35,060 nucleotides of DNA from Paludibacter sp. GTDB lineage: Bacteria; Bacteroidota; Bacteroidia; Bacteroidales; Paludibacteraceae. Shown piece after piece: positions 7,721 through 15,295 of this stretch. The position numbers were made by a program, and so were the translations under genes. Position 1 is the stretch's first letter. Every line of letters starts with the position of its first letter. The notes under the pieces were generated by a model. That model was given only the letters and a program-made list of their open reading frames with translations, ran no database searches and was not told the DNA's origin. The stretch covers positions 1 to 35,060 of the forward strand of contig JAAFGX010000040.1 of assembly GCA_010365115.1 (NCBI GenBank), in the 5' to 3' direction.

Positions 7721-8272
7721 ATGAAAATGAAAAAAACAAAGTTATTTTTAACCGCTTTATTAGCAATCACAATTTCTAAAAGCTATTCTCAAACTTACAA
7801 ATGTGCTTTTGGCGTCAATATTGGAGGCACTCAAGATGGAATGGGTGTCATGATTAATTACAATTATTTCATTAAAGGAGATAATTCCATTGCAATTTCC
7901 ATCCTTGCAACTGATTCTCAATATAAGTATAAAGAAGGAGATAAAATTACTTATAACGACCTTACTCTTAATTTAGGATATTCTACAAATTTGTATTGTA
8001 CCAAAAACAGAAAGTTTGGAATAAATTTAGGACTAGGAGCTACAGTCGGCTATGAAATTGTAAATACTAGCAACAAGACTCTAAGTAATGGGGGCTTAGT
8101 TCTAGGAAATTCTAAAACTATTTATGGCGCTTATACTGGTGTCGATTTAGATTATTTAATCAATGATCGCATTACTCTATTTTTAAAAGCAAATGAATAC
8201 TACCATGCAAATTCTGATTTAGGAAACCTTATTCCCTTTGCAGGGCTAGGATTAAGATATTACGCAAATTAG
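7721..8272 (+). CDS. Secreted or outer-membrane beta-barrel-like protein
   Basis: A 183-residue protein with a clear signal peptide (MKMKKTKLFLTALLAITISKSYSQ, cleavage expected after the Ser-Gln region). The mature part alternates short hydrophobic and polar strands with many Gly and Tyr/Phe residues (YKCAFGVNIGGTQDGMGVMI; NLGLGATVGYEIV) and ends LIPFAGLGLRYYAN, with a C-terminal aromatic-rich strand as in small outer-membrane barrels. It lies 31 bp after the coupling protein gene and may continue that operon. It has no recognisable transfer domain. It is probably cargo, or a surface factor for mobilization. Confidence 0.7.
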   Translation: MKMKKTKLFLTALLAITISKSYSQTYKCAFGVNIGGTQDGMGVMINYNYFIKGDNSIAISILATDSQYKYKEGDKITYNDLTLNLGYSTNLYCTKNRKFGINLGLGATVGYEIVNTSNKTLSNGGLVLGNSKTIYGAYTGVDLDYLINDRITLFLKANEYYHANSDLGNLIPFAGLGLRYYAN

Positions 8273-8295
8273 AAATTTATATAAAAATAATAAAG

Positions 8296-8781
8296 ATGAA
8301 AAACATTATAAGAATACTAGGAATAACTTTGATTATAGGAACATCATTCGTTTCATGTACAAAAGAAGTAGAAGTACTTGAACCAACATTATTAGGAACT
8401 TACAAATACAAGTCTGTTCAAGTTATTGTGCCAATAGATACTGATGGAGATGGAATTGCAAATAATGACTTAATGAAAGAAAAAGGAAAAGAATGTGTTT
8501 GGGATAACACTTGGCAATATCAAGAAAACAAAACAACTTTACGTGCAGGAGAAATAGTATGTGAATCTTCAGAAGCAGACAACAATAACGTTATTGGAAG
8601 CTTTAATTACACATACAGTAAAACAGCCAAAACCATTATAATAACATATGAAGGAGGAAGTTTAGAGGTATTGAAAGATGTTAAAATAGGCTATACCAAA
8701 GACCAAAAGCAATCTCTATCATTTATTCTTTGGAATAATGATTTATCACAGGATGTTACTTATTATTTAGAATCTAATTAA
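8296..8781 (+). CDS. Lipoprotein with lipocalin-like domain
   Basis: A 161-residue protein with a type II signal peptide and lipobox GTSFVSC near residues 16-22 (lipidated Cys about C21). The start of the mature part, TLLGTYKYKSVQV, resembles the first strand of lipocalin-like domains common in Bacteroidota lipoproteins. It also has a calcium-loop-like DTDGDGIANND (residues ~52-62). It is 23 bp after the previous secreted protein gene and shares its strand, so the two are likely a pair. A strong hairpin follows the stop codon. Function is unknown. Confidence 0.7.
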   Translation: MKNIIRILGITLIIGTSFVSCTKEVEVLEPTLLGTYKYKSVQVIVPIDTDGDGIANNDLMKEKGKECVWDNTWQYQENKTTLRAGEIVCESSEADNNNVIGSFNYTYSKTAKTIIITYEGGSLEVLKDVKIGYTKDQKQSLSFILWNNDLSQDVTYYLESN

Positions 8782-8787
8782 AAAGAA

Positions 8788-8819
8788 GTCCCCTAGAAAG
8801 AAATTCTTTCTAGGGGGAC
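8788..8819 (+). terminator. Hairpin after the lipoprotein gene
   Basis: GTCCCCTAGAAAG pairs with CTTTCTAGGGGGAC with one bulged base, giving a long, stable stem. No T-run follows, so it may act as a transcript-stabilising or rho-independent-like end. Confidence 0.55.
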
Positions 8820-8848
8820 AATTATAACCCAAAATATACAATTAAATT

Positions 8849-9832
8849 ATGATAACTAAAGAAGAATATACTAAAGCGACTAGAAGATTAGAAGTTTTAA
8901 TTAAAGAAATGGATTTAGGCAATGACGTTGATAAAGAACTAATTGCTGTAAGAAATATTATTGAAGAATACGAGCTGATAAATTTTCCTATTAACGAGGT
9001 AATAAATAAATCAAACATAATCGGGTATTTTGTATACATGTTTCTCGATGTTGAAGAAACAGCTCTTTATATTGGTATTTCAACAAATATGGTTTCGCGT
9101 ATTGAAGCACAACATTTTAAAAGCGAAAGTGGCAATTTAACGAAAGATTGTATCTTAAAAACCCATCAAATTTTGTATCATAAAGCAATATCGTCTGATG
9201 ATATGAAAATTAAAGAACGTTATTTAATTAATACTTTGAATCCTGAATATAATGTGAAGATGAATAATAAAAACCGCTTTTCTTTTACTATTGAAGTGGA
9301 TTGGAAACTTTATAGTTTAGATACTGAAAAATTAATTGAAATTAGAAATAATAAAGTGCTTTATTCAAGTAAAAAAATAAAGAATCACACAAATGAATGG
9401 GAAAAACTAGAGTATTCTTGGATAAATCATGGAATCTATTTAAACCGATTAGAGAAAGATACATTTTTGAAAATTGTAAGTATAGAGACTTTTGAAAATC
9501 ATTATGAAACAAAAACGGAAAAAACAGAAAAAATATTTGCACTAATAAATGGAGAATTTTATGTCAATGATTATCCAAATTTGCAATACTACTATGCAAA
9601 TTATCGGGAAACATCAAAAACTCATAATTTAAATGTCAAAGAAGATTTTCTAACTATTGCTTTTAATAGTGAATTAAGTCATATTGAAAAATTGGATTCT
9701 AATAGTGAATTTGGTAATCCTTTGATTGGTAAAACATTTATAAAATATAGTATTGTAAAAAAATTAAAATTGTATTCAATTGACAAAATAAATTTTTACG
9801 ACAAAAAGTTAAAAAAATTAATACAAATTTAA
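8849..9832 (+). CDS. GIY-YIG nuclease-domain protein with HigA-like N-terminus
   Basis: A 327-residue protein. Residues ~56-140 carry the GIY-YIG signature: GYFVY (Y60), LYIGIS (Y74, G76), an Arg in the following helix (R84), the catalytic-type Glu in KERYLI (E123) and NPEYN (N131). The first ~50 residues, EYTKATRRLEVLIKEMDLGN and then VRNIIEEYELINFPI, resemble the N-terminal segment of HigA-type antitoxins that precedes the XRE domain. Here that domain is replaced by the nuclease domain. The C-terminal ~180 residues are not recognisable. It stands alone after the lipoprotein hairpin. It could be a defence or homing-type nuclease; this is inferred from fold and context. Confidence 0.65.
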   Translation: MITKEEYTKATRRLEVLIKEMDLGNDVDKELIAVRNIIEEYELINFPINEVINKSNIIGYFVYMFLDVEETALYIGISTNMVSRIEAQHFKSESGNLTKDCILKTHQILYHKAISSDDMKIKERYLINTLNPEYNVKMNNKNRFSFTIEVDWKLYSLDTEKLIEIRNNKVLYSSKKIKNHTNEWEKLEYSWINHGIYLNRLEKDTFLKIVSIETFENHYETKTEKTEKIFALINGEFYVNDYPNLQYYYANYRETSKTHNLNVKEDFLTIAFNSELSHIEKLDSNSEFGNPLIGKTFIKYSIVKKLKLYSIDKINFYDKKLKKLIQI

Positions 9833-10189
9833 AGGTTAATATTTCGAAAAATATAGATAATTGATTTGTTTTAAGAGTATGTGTGGTCTCTCTTTTATTT
9901 TTTGAATAAAAAAACAAAAAAGTTTTAAATTAAATATTTAAATAGGTTTTTTTAAGAATCTGAATATTTCCCGAATACAAGCTTTTAAATTAGAATCGTT
10001 TATGATGCTAAACACTTTTTTAGTTGAAACCTAATTATAATAGAAAACATGAAAACAATTACCGAAAAGAATTTCAAACAAGCCACCATAAAAGTGAAGA
10101 AGTTAAGTTTTGAACATTAAAAAAATATTTTACGAGATTCAGGTTTAAAGAAATAATCTGAAATTATAAAGTTATTAAAAAGAGTTTTT
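9833..10189. other. AT-rich gap without a supported gene
   Basis: This stretch is very AT-rich. It contains a 23-codon ATG frame (10049-10120, MKTITEKNFKQATIKVKKL...) and short in-frame scraps such as SEIIKLLKR just before 10190. The latter could be the decayed end of a gene upstream of the hicB remnant, for example hicA, but this is too little to call. Confidence 0.4.
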
Positions 10190-10400
10190 ATGAAAGCTAA
10201 AGTTATTATTGAAAGAGGAACAGACGGGACTTATGGTGCTTATATAGGTTCTGATAATGTCCCATATGGTATTATTGGAGATCGAAAAAACCGTAGAAGA
10301 AGCTAAAGAGGTTTTCTATAACTCGTATGAAGAAATGAAAGAATATTATAAAGCTTAAAATAAAAAATTTATAGAATTAGAATTTACTTTTAATTCATAG
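10190..10400 (+). pseudogene. Decayed HicB-type antitoxin
   Basis: ATG 10190 opens MKAKVIIERGTDGTYGAYIG, the N-terminus of the HicB-like antitoxin family of Bacteroidota. The frame shifts at the A-run near 10283 (one extra base): the original frame hits a stop at 10304-10306, while the +1 frame continues TVEEAKEVFYNSYEEMKEYY to a stop at 10356-10358. It then reads on in frame as NKKFIELEFTFNS to a second stop at 10398-10400. The C-terminal XRE part of the family is missing. No intact hicA toxin gene is present beside it, so the system is dead here. Confidence 0.75.
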
Positions 10401-10455
10401 ATAAAAGAAAATCAGTACATTACAAAAAAAAACTTGGTGATTAAATTAGAGAATC

Positions 10456-10671
10456 ATGGAAAAAGAAGAATCTATCGAAAAAGGAAAAATAGTCGATTTA
10501 TTTATAAAAGAGTTAACGCAAGAGGAATGGAATGCACTTGCGATAATACACAGAATGACAACTCGATTAAATTTAGGAGTTAGATTTGAATGGGAACATT
10601 CAATAGATGTACGTTCACAAACGGATTCCCAAATAATTGATGAAAGTGTATTTTTAGAACAAGAAAAATAA
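10456..10671 (+). CDS. Small hypothetical protein (71 aa)
   Basis: A 71-residue acidic protein. It reads KGKIVDLFIKELTQEEWNAL in the first half, predicted helical, and ends DSQIIDESVFLEQEK. No family is recognised. It follows the hicB remnant by 55 bp and is the last rightward gene before the integrase region. The codon use and length make it plausible but not certain. Confidence 0.5.
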   Translation: MEKEESIEKGKIVDLFIKELTQEEWNALAIIHRMTTRLNLGVRFEWEHSIDVRSQTDSQIIDESVFLEQEK

Positions 10672-10868
10672 TTATTTTAGAATATAAGTCGCCCTTTTTG
10701 TACACGCCTACCCTTCCAATTCTCTTAAATAAAGGTTATTTTACTTATTGCGTCGGGGTAAATAAATGTGTTTCCTTTTGGTTTCCATTGCCTACTTTTT
10801 GCATCAAAAATATCTTAACTTTAAAAATGCGGTGAATAATCAACTTAATCACCGCATTTTAAACTAAA
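10672..10868. other. Intergenic DNA with a bidirectional terminator
   Basis: AAAATGCGGTGA (10824-10835) and TCACCGCATTTT (10849-10860) form a perfect 12-bp stem with a 13-nt loop and A/T runs on both sides, suited to end transcription from both directions. It separates the rightward cargo from the leftward integrase side. I see nothing else in this stretch. Confidence 0.7.
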
Positions 10869-11071
10869 TTACTGGAACATTTGTCTTTTAGTTTCCAATA
10901 AATTCAAATATTTTTCTTTCATATACTCTGACAGAAAGGAAATTTCAGGCAATACCATCCATTTTGGAGTTGTTTGTTCCATTTCATGTAGTATCCTTGT
11001 TGAAGTTTTTTATTAAAATCAGATGAATTTGTAATTTCAATAGGTTCTATGGTATGTATGTCCTTTTTCAT
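10869..11071 (-). pseudogene. Frameshifted small gene downstream of integrase 1
   Basis: On the minus strand ATG 11071 opens MKKDIHTIEPIEITNSSDFN...QQGYYMKW and stops at 10919. A second frame, entered near 10982 by one base shift, reads MEQTTPKWMVLPEISFLSEY then MKEKYLNLLETKRQMFQ and ends at 10869. Each half is coherent protein-like sequence and the two abut, so this looks like one ~67-codon gene broken by a frameshift. Alternatively they are two tiny overlapping frames. It lies 45 bp beyond the integrase stop on the same strand. Confidence 0.4.
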
Positions 11072-11115
11072 CAAAGTTAAAAGGTAATTTTAATTTGGAA
11101 TTGTGAAAAATTGAA

Positions 11116-12348
11116 TTAAAAATTATCAAAAGCATTCTGTATAATTAAATCTAATTTTTGGCTTGGTAGCTTATTTAAATATGCCTGTGTTGATTTTACG
11201 TCACTATGCCCTAATGATTGTCCAATTAAATCAATTGAGATGTTTTTAAATTTTAGAAGTGTCGCAAAAGTATGCCTAGCTGTATAAAATGTAATACGCT
11301 TGTTTATTTTTAAATCTTCCATCATTTCTTTTAAAGCTGAGTTAATCTCACCAAGTTTTTTATGTCCCCTATTTTCTATTTGTTGATTAGTCATATTCTC
11401 ACTCAATAATAATGGAAAAAGATATTTATTACAAGACTGTTTGTTGTAAAACTCTAATGTTTTTATTGCTGGCTTCGGTATTTCAAACTCTAGGCTAGCT
11501 CCAGTTTTGTTTCTTAAATATGAAATTTTTCCTTCAAATAAATTAGACGAACTTAGCTTCATTATATCGATAAAATTCATTCCTCTACAGTAATAACTGA
11601 ATAAGTACATGTCTTTTGCGAATTGATGCTTTTTATTATTGCTAAGATCTTTGATTTCTAATGCTTTTAATTCATCTGCAGTTAAATATTCTCTTTTGGC
11701 TTCTTTTTTAAGAGCTGATATTTTGTATAATTCAAATGGGTACAGATGCTTAGGAATGTGCTTTCTGTCAATGGCTTTATTGAAAACAGCTCTAATGGTT
11801 CTCATTTTTATTCCTATTCCACTATCTGTTCCACCTCTGCTTCTTAAAAAAGAATCATATTTGACAATAAATTCATAATTTAATTCTGAAAATTTTAAAT
11901 TTTCTTTGGAATGGAATTTTTTTATTGAGCTTAAAGTCTCTTTGTTTATTTTTGCAGAACTGGTTTTGTTGGATGTTGTGAATTCATCGATGATTTCCTG
12001 ATGAAAATTGTAGTAATCATTTGAGTTTACTTTTTTATCATTTGTCTTTATAGCATCTTTTAAATCTTCGAGAGAAAAATCTAATTCAAGATTTCGATTT
12101 TGTCTAATGTATTCTTCAATCTTTAAGTTAATTTTGCTAATGAAATTATTTATCTCAATAACTTTTTTTAGTTCTTGTCCTTTTTTATTAGCTTTTAGCA
12201 TATTTGTTTCAAAGCTCCAATCTTCAAAATTACAAGAATAAGCTGTTGTAATTGAAGTATTTTTTCTGTTTTTTACAAGAAGCAAAATAATTGAGTATTG
12301 ACCATTTTTATTTGGTTTTTTTCGTAACGAGAATCTGTTTGATGACAT
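11116..12348 (-). CDS. Tyrosine integrase of element 1
   Basis: A 410-residue site-specific tyrosine recombinase of the Bacteroidota type. It has an N-terminal arm-binding domain (~1-90), a SAM-like core-binding domain (~105-200) and a catalytic domain. Catalytic residues visible are R255 in CRGMNF, R358 in TARHTFAT, H381 in LGHSDVKS and nucleophile Y390 in TQAYL. The box II position usually His (HxxR) is Tyr (Y355), as also in integrase 2. It reads leftward into its own element from the right junction. Arm-type repeats 12364-12381 lie 16-33 bp before its ATG, so integrase binding may also regulate its own promoter. It is expected to join the element to the tRNA 3' half. Confidence 0.93.
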   Translation of the reverse strand: MSSNRFSLRKKPNKNGQYSIILLLVKNRKNTSITTAYSCNFEDWSFETNMLKANKKGQELKKVIEINNFISKINLKIEEYIRQNRNLELDFSLEDLKDAIKTNDKKVNSNDYYNFHQEIIDEFTTSNKTSSAKINKETLSSIKKFHSKENLKFSELNYEFIVKYDSFLRSRGGTDSGIGIKMRTIRAVFNKAIDRKHIPKHLYPFELYKISALKKEAKREYLTADELKALEIKDLSNNKKHQFAKDMYLFSYYCRGMNFIDIMKLSSSNLFEGKISYLRNKTGASLEFEIPKPAIKTLEFYNKQSCNKYLFPLLLSENMTNQQIENRGHKKLGEINSALKEMMEDLKINKRITFYTARHTFATLLKFKNISIDLIGQSLGHSDVKSTQAYLNKLPSQKLDLIIQNAFDNF

Positions 12349-12363
12349 TTAATAACTGTATTT

Positions 12364-12381
12364 GACGAACTTTTGACGAAC
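12364..12381 (+). repeat. Right integrase arm-site pair of element 1
   Basis: GACGAAC at 12364-12370 and again at 12375-12381 (11-bp period), in the same orientation and spacing as the pair at the left end (144-164). They lie directly upstream of the integrase start. Confidence 0.6.
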
Positions 12382-12497
12382 ATTTGTATGTAAAACTACA
12401 ATCAAAGAAAAGAAAAAGCAAATAAGAAATCAGGTAAAACCTTGTTAATCAAACAAAAGAAAATAAGAGAAATCAAAGGAAACTAAAATTTTCCTAT

Positions 12498-12540
12498 CTC
12501 ATAATCAGGTGGTCCCTGGTTCGAGCCCAGGTGGGACCAC
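12498..12540 (+). repeat. Attachment site copy 2 (junction of elements 1 and 2)
   Basis: This is a 43-bp exact copy of the tRNA 3' half (51-93). It shares four more bases on its left (CTAT) with copy 3, giving 47 bp between copies 2 and 3. It lacks the tRNA 5' half and is not a tRNA gene. Confidence 0.93.
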
Positions 12541-12551
12541 TCTTAGAATCA

Positions 12552-12580
12552 AGCCTTTACAGAAATGTAAGGGCTTTTTT
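12552..12580 (+). terminator. Terminator at left end of element 2
   Basis: AGCCTTTACA (12552-12561) pairs with TGTAAGGGCT (12566-12575), followed by T residues. It is nearly the same as the terminator at 105-134, so both elements carry it next to the attachment site. Confidence 0.8.
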
Positions 12581-12590
12581 GTTTCTATCA

Positions 12591-12608
12591 GTACAACATA
12601 TGTACAAC
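12591..12608 (+). repeat. Left integrase arm-site pair of element 2
   Basis: GTACAAC at 12591-12597 and 12602-12608, 11 bp apart. The same pair with the same spacing is at 34759-34776 upstream of integrase 2. It differs from the GACGAAC pair of element 1. Confidence 0.65.
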
Positions 12609-12706
12609 AAATTGCCGACCTCTCAAAGATAGTAAACTTTTCATTCTGTTTCAATTAGCTGTGTTTTTTTAGTATTTTTACTTTTCAATTAAAAATAATT
12701 AGCGAT

Positions 12707-13435
12707 ATGGCAAGACTAATTGAAATCTTTTTTTTCTTTCTTCATCAACAAATACAAAAGATAAATTCTATAATAATCTCCAAGAAGATCTCACTTATTT
12801 TAGCCCCGCTAGTATGTGTTTTGGTAGTTATCAGCAGCGCTTTTCAGATATACAGTGGTAATTTTATTTTATTCCATTTAATAATTCTAATTTTAGGAGT
12901 AGTTTTTTCATTTTTACTTACTGTTTCTTCCATATATTTTTTAAAAGGGGATAATATTTTTAATCGATATAATAGAGAAAGGTCAAATAGTAATTTATCT
13001 CAGTTCCAAAATACATCAAAGTCTTCAAATAATATATCTGAGAAAAAAGTAGCTGATTTAATTGAGGCTAATAGAGAGGCAATAAATTACTATTATGTTG
13101 AATTCAAAAAGATTGAACTATTTAACGATGACACATTGTTAATTGACTTTCAAATTTTGATTGCTAATTGCTTAAAAAAATCTAAGAACAATTATTTTTT
13201 TAAATTAGAAATTAGTGCTCAGGAAACACACGGTTTTATCAATGAATTTATGATTCCTTTCTTGATAAAATTAGATTCAAGCAGTGTAATTCCTAAAAAA
13301 AGTATAGCTTCTCTGCTACAATATAAGAAAGCAGGGAAATATATTCCTGTAAATGAAAAATCATTATCTGATAAAAATAGAATAACCGTTACCCTTTTTC
13401 AAAGAAAGGTATATGAAAGTGTTCAAAAAATGTAA
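12707..13435 (+). CDS. Hypothetical membrane protein at left end of element 2
   Basis: A 242-residue protein with two hydrophobic segments (about residues 28-47 and 53-75), a polar Ser/Asn-rich linker (RYNRERSNSNLSQFQNTSKS), and a soluble C-terminal domain of ~140 residues. It occupies the same place as the 237-residue membrane protein of element 1 and has a similar size and topology, though I see little direct sequence identity. The family is unrecognised. It is followed by a leader that resembles the one before the HTH gene in element 1. Confidence 0.75.
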   Translation: MARLIEIFFFFLHQQIQKINSIIISKKISLILAPLVCVLVVISSAFQIYSGNFILFHLIILILGVVFSFLLTVSSIYFLKGDNIFNRYNRERSNSNLSQFQNTSKSSNNISEKKVADLIEANREAINYYYVEFKKIELFNDDTLLIDFQILIANCLKKSKNNYFFKLEISAQETHGFINEFMIPFLIKLDSSSVIPKKSIASLLQYKKAGKYIPVNEKSLSDKNRITVTLFQRKVYESVQKM

Positions 13436-13505
13436 ATTCCCCGAATTATTATGTGACCAAGTCGCAATTCCACGTTTCATCTAGTTTCATTCCAATAGTT
13501 TAGCC

Positions 13506-13518
13506 TCATAATTCTAAA
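13506..13518 (+). promoter_or_regulatory. Conserved leader before the HTH gene
   Basis: TCATAATTCTAAA lies 22 bp before the HTH ATG and is identical to 1007-1019 in element 1 (25 bp before its ATG). A preceding CATTCC is also shared. Conservation outside the coding region suggests a control site, possibly for the HTH protein itself. Confidence 0.4.
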
Positions 13519-13527
13519 ACAAAAATT

Positions 13528-13815
13528 ATGAACCCACAAAAAATTATTGAACAGTTGAATGAAATTAAAATGATGATTACAAAAGGTAATCAGTTCCAAA
13601 AAGAGATTTTTACTATTAAAGATCTCATGAACTATACTGGCTTTTCAGATAGTACGATTCACAAATTATCTGCTAAAAAATTAATCCCTCATAACAAGCC
13701 AACCAACGGAGCTTTATTCTTCGATCGAGTTGAGATAGTTGAATGGATTAGAAAGCACAAAGTCTATTCAGATGAGGAAGTTTTGTCTAAATTTTCCAAG
13801 CAGTTAAAAAAATAA
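13528..13815 (+). CDS. Excisionase-like helix-turn-helix protein of element 2
   Basis: A 95-residue homologue of the element 1 HTH protein. The HTH reads FTIKDLMNYTGFSDSTIHKL, followed by the wing KKLIPHNKPTNGALFFDRVEIVEWI. Such proteins act as excision factors or regulators. It ends at a perfect terminator (13811-13854), so it is expressed separately from the helicase gene. Confidence 0.83.
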   Translation: MNPQKIIEQLNEIKMMITKGNQFQKEIFTIKDLMNYTGFSDSTIHKLSAKKLIPHNKPTNGALFFDRVEIVEWIRKHKVYSDEEVLSKFSKQLKK

Positions 13816-13854
13816 GCGTTCAAAAATCGACTTTTGAACGCTTATTTTTTTTTT
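13811..13854 (+). terminator. Strong terminator after the HTH gene
   Basis: A perfect 15-bp stem (13811-13825 with 13832-13846), 6-nt loop and a run of T to 13854. The stem starts within the last codons of the HTH gene. Confidence 0.9.
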
Positions 13855-13912
13855 ATGTAACTCAAAAGAGTATATGCTAATATAGGCATTATGCTCATTC
13901 ATCAAATTATTT

Positions 13913-15091
13913 ATGGAAGAAATAAGCGTATATGATGTGTCATCACGCAAGGATTCTGTGTATGACAAAATTCAGGAAGAATTATCTAAGTATTTTAAAA
14001 TCAAGTTTAATGAAATTGCATTGGAGTATGAAATTTTTGATGCAAACTCAGCATGTAAAATCGATTTTAACGAATCCTCTCTGTTGATACATCTTCATAG
14101 AGAAAAATTAAATGTTAGTCCCCAAGTTTTTAAAACATTCTTAAAATCGCATTTTGTGGAACGTATCAATCCGCTGATAGAATATTTTAAAAGCTTACCA
14201 CCTTGGAACGGTAAAGATCATGTCAAAAGGTACGCTGGCTATGTAAATACCGATGATAACGAATTGTTTCACCTCCATCTTCTTAAATGGGCAGTTCGTG
14301 CTGTTAAAACGGTATTTCTGAAGGAGGCTATAAATAAACATGTATTGGTTTTAGAAGGAGGTCAGAGTTTTGGTAAATCTTATTTTTTAAATTTTCTATG
14401 TCCAACCCAACTTGAAAAATATTTATATACAAATTTAGGCGTAGGAAGGGATGAACGTATCAAGTTGGCTAAGTCTTTGATTATTAATGTTGAAGAATTA
14501 GATGTAATGGGAAGATACGATATCAATGCTATTAAAGCACTGATAAGTCAAGTTTCTGTTAATGAGCGTTTACCATATGCAGATAAATCAACTTTACTCT
14601 ATCGGACTTGTTCATTTTTAGCGTCAACAAATCGTGCGGAATTTTTATGTGATGACTCAGGTTCTGTAAGATGGATTATTTTTAGCGTCATTGAGAAGAT
14701 TGACTTTTCCTATAGTAAAGAATTTAATATAGATGATTTTTGGTCACAAGCTTACCATATTTTTAAATACCAAAATGACTTTAAATCCGATTTAACTCAG
14801 GAAGAAATAAAAGTCAATGAATTGAGAAATGAGCGTTTTACTATTCAAACAGTAGAGAATGAATTTGTTTTAAAATACTATTCAACCAGTGATAATCTTT
14901 CAGATTTTAGAACACCATCGGAAATTGTAACAGAACTACAGGTTATGGGGCATAAATTAATTGCTCAAAAAGTTGGCTCAGCACTAAAAAAACACAATTT
15001 TACCAGAATCAAACATGCAAAACGTCAAGTATATGGATATTTAGCAAAAACCAAATTTAGGGATTCGCCTTGGGGATTTACAGATTCTTAA
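13913..15091 (+). CDS. VirE/VapE-family helicase of element 2
   Basis: A 392-residue P-loop ATPase of the virulence-associated E family (PF05272). Upstream of the ATPase it has the family motif IEYFKSLPPWNGKDHVKRY. Walker A is GGQSFGKS (G149-S156), the Walker B region is SLIINVEELD (E194, E195, D197), a sensor strand is SFLASTNR, and the arginine finger is in GSVRWIIF. It plays the same role as the helicase of element 1 but belongs to a different branch of the family, so the replication modules were acquired or diverged separately. It likely drives replication of the excised circle. Confidence 0.87.
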   Translation: MEEISVYDVSSRKDSVYDKIQEELSKYFKIKFNEIALEYEIFDANSACKIDFNESSLLIHLHREKLNVSPQVFKTFLKSHFVERINPLIEYFKSLPPWNGKDHVKRYAGYVNTDDNELFHLHLLKWAVRAVKTVFLKEAINKHVLVLEGGQSFGKSYFLNFLCPTQLEKYLYTNLGVGRDERIKLAKSLIINVEELDVMGRYDINAIKALISQVSVNERLPYADKSTLLYRTCSFLASTNRAEFLCDDSGSVRWIIFSVIEKIDFSYSKEFNIDDFWSQAYHIFKYQNDFKSDLTQEEIKVNELRNERFTIQTVENEFVLKYYSTSDNLSDFRTPSEIVTELQVMGHKLIAQKVGSALKKHNFTRIKHAKRQVYGYLAKTKFRDSPWGFTDS

Positions 15092-15295
15092 ATATACTTA
15101 CCTACTTACCTAAATTGGTTTAATTAACTGAATATTAGTATTTTATTTAGGTAGGTAACTTACGGTAATCAATTCCTAGCTTCCTTAACTAAGGTAACCT
15201 TGGTAATCAAAAATAAAAGTACCATTTTCTTAATATGCTTATTGATTTTTGCCTAATTGCTTTAGGTAGCTAGGTAGGCAAAAAATCAAATTAGA
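15092..15295. repeat. TTAGGTA/TACCTAA repeat region, candidate replication origin of element 2
   Basis: Between helicase and primase genes lie repeated GGTA/TACC blocks. TACCTAAAT (15107-15115) faces ATTTAGGTA (15145-15153) as a perfect 9-bp inverted repeat, with extra TTACC, GGTAA and AGGTAGG copies to about 15280. The repeat unit is unrelated to the TGATGA unit in the same slot of element 1. Origin function is inferred from position. Confidence 0.5.

Larger units (their letters stand above)
51..12497. mobile_element. Integrative and mobilizable element 1 (12.4 kb)
   Basis: It is bounded by 43-bp direct repeats of the tRNA 3' half and ends with a tyrosine integrase reading away from the right junction into the element. 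It contains an excisionase-like HTH gene, helicase, primase, MobC-like protein, MOBP-type relaxase and a VirD4/TraG coupling protein. No VirB/Tra channel or pilus genes are present, so it should need a helper conjugative element for transfer. Cargo (7721-10671) includes two secreted proteins, a GIY-YIG protein and a decayed hicB. The exact crossover point within the 43 bp cannot be read from the sequence. Confidence 0.88.

Noticed and set aside
12498-12540. Second tRNA gene
   Set aside because: Only the 3' half from the anticodon loop onward is present; no D arm or acceptor 5' strand precedes it. The same holds for 34894-34936.
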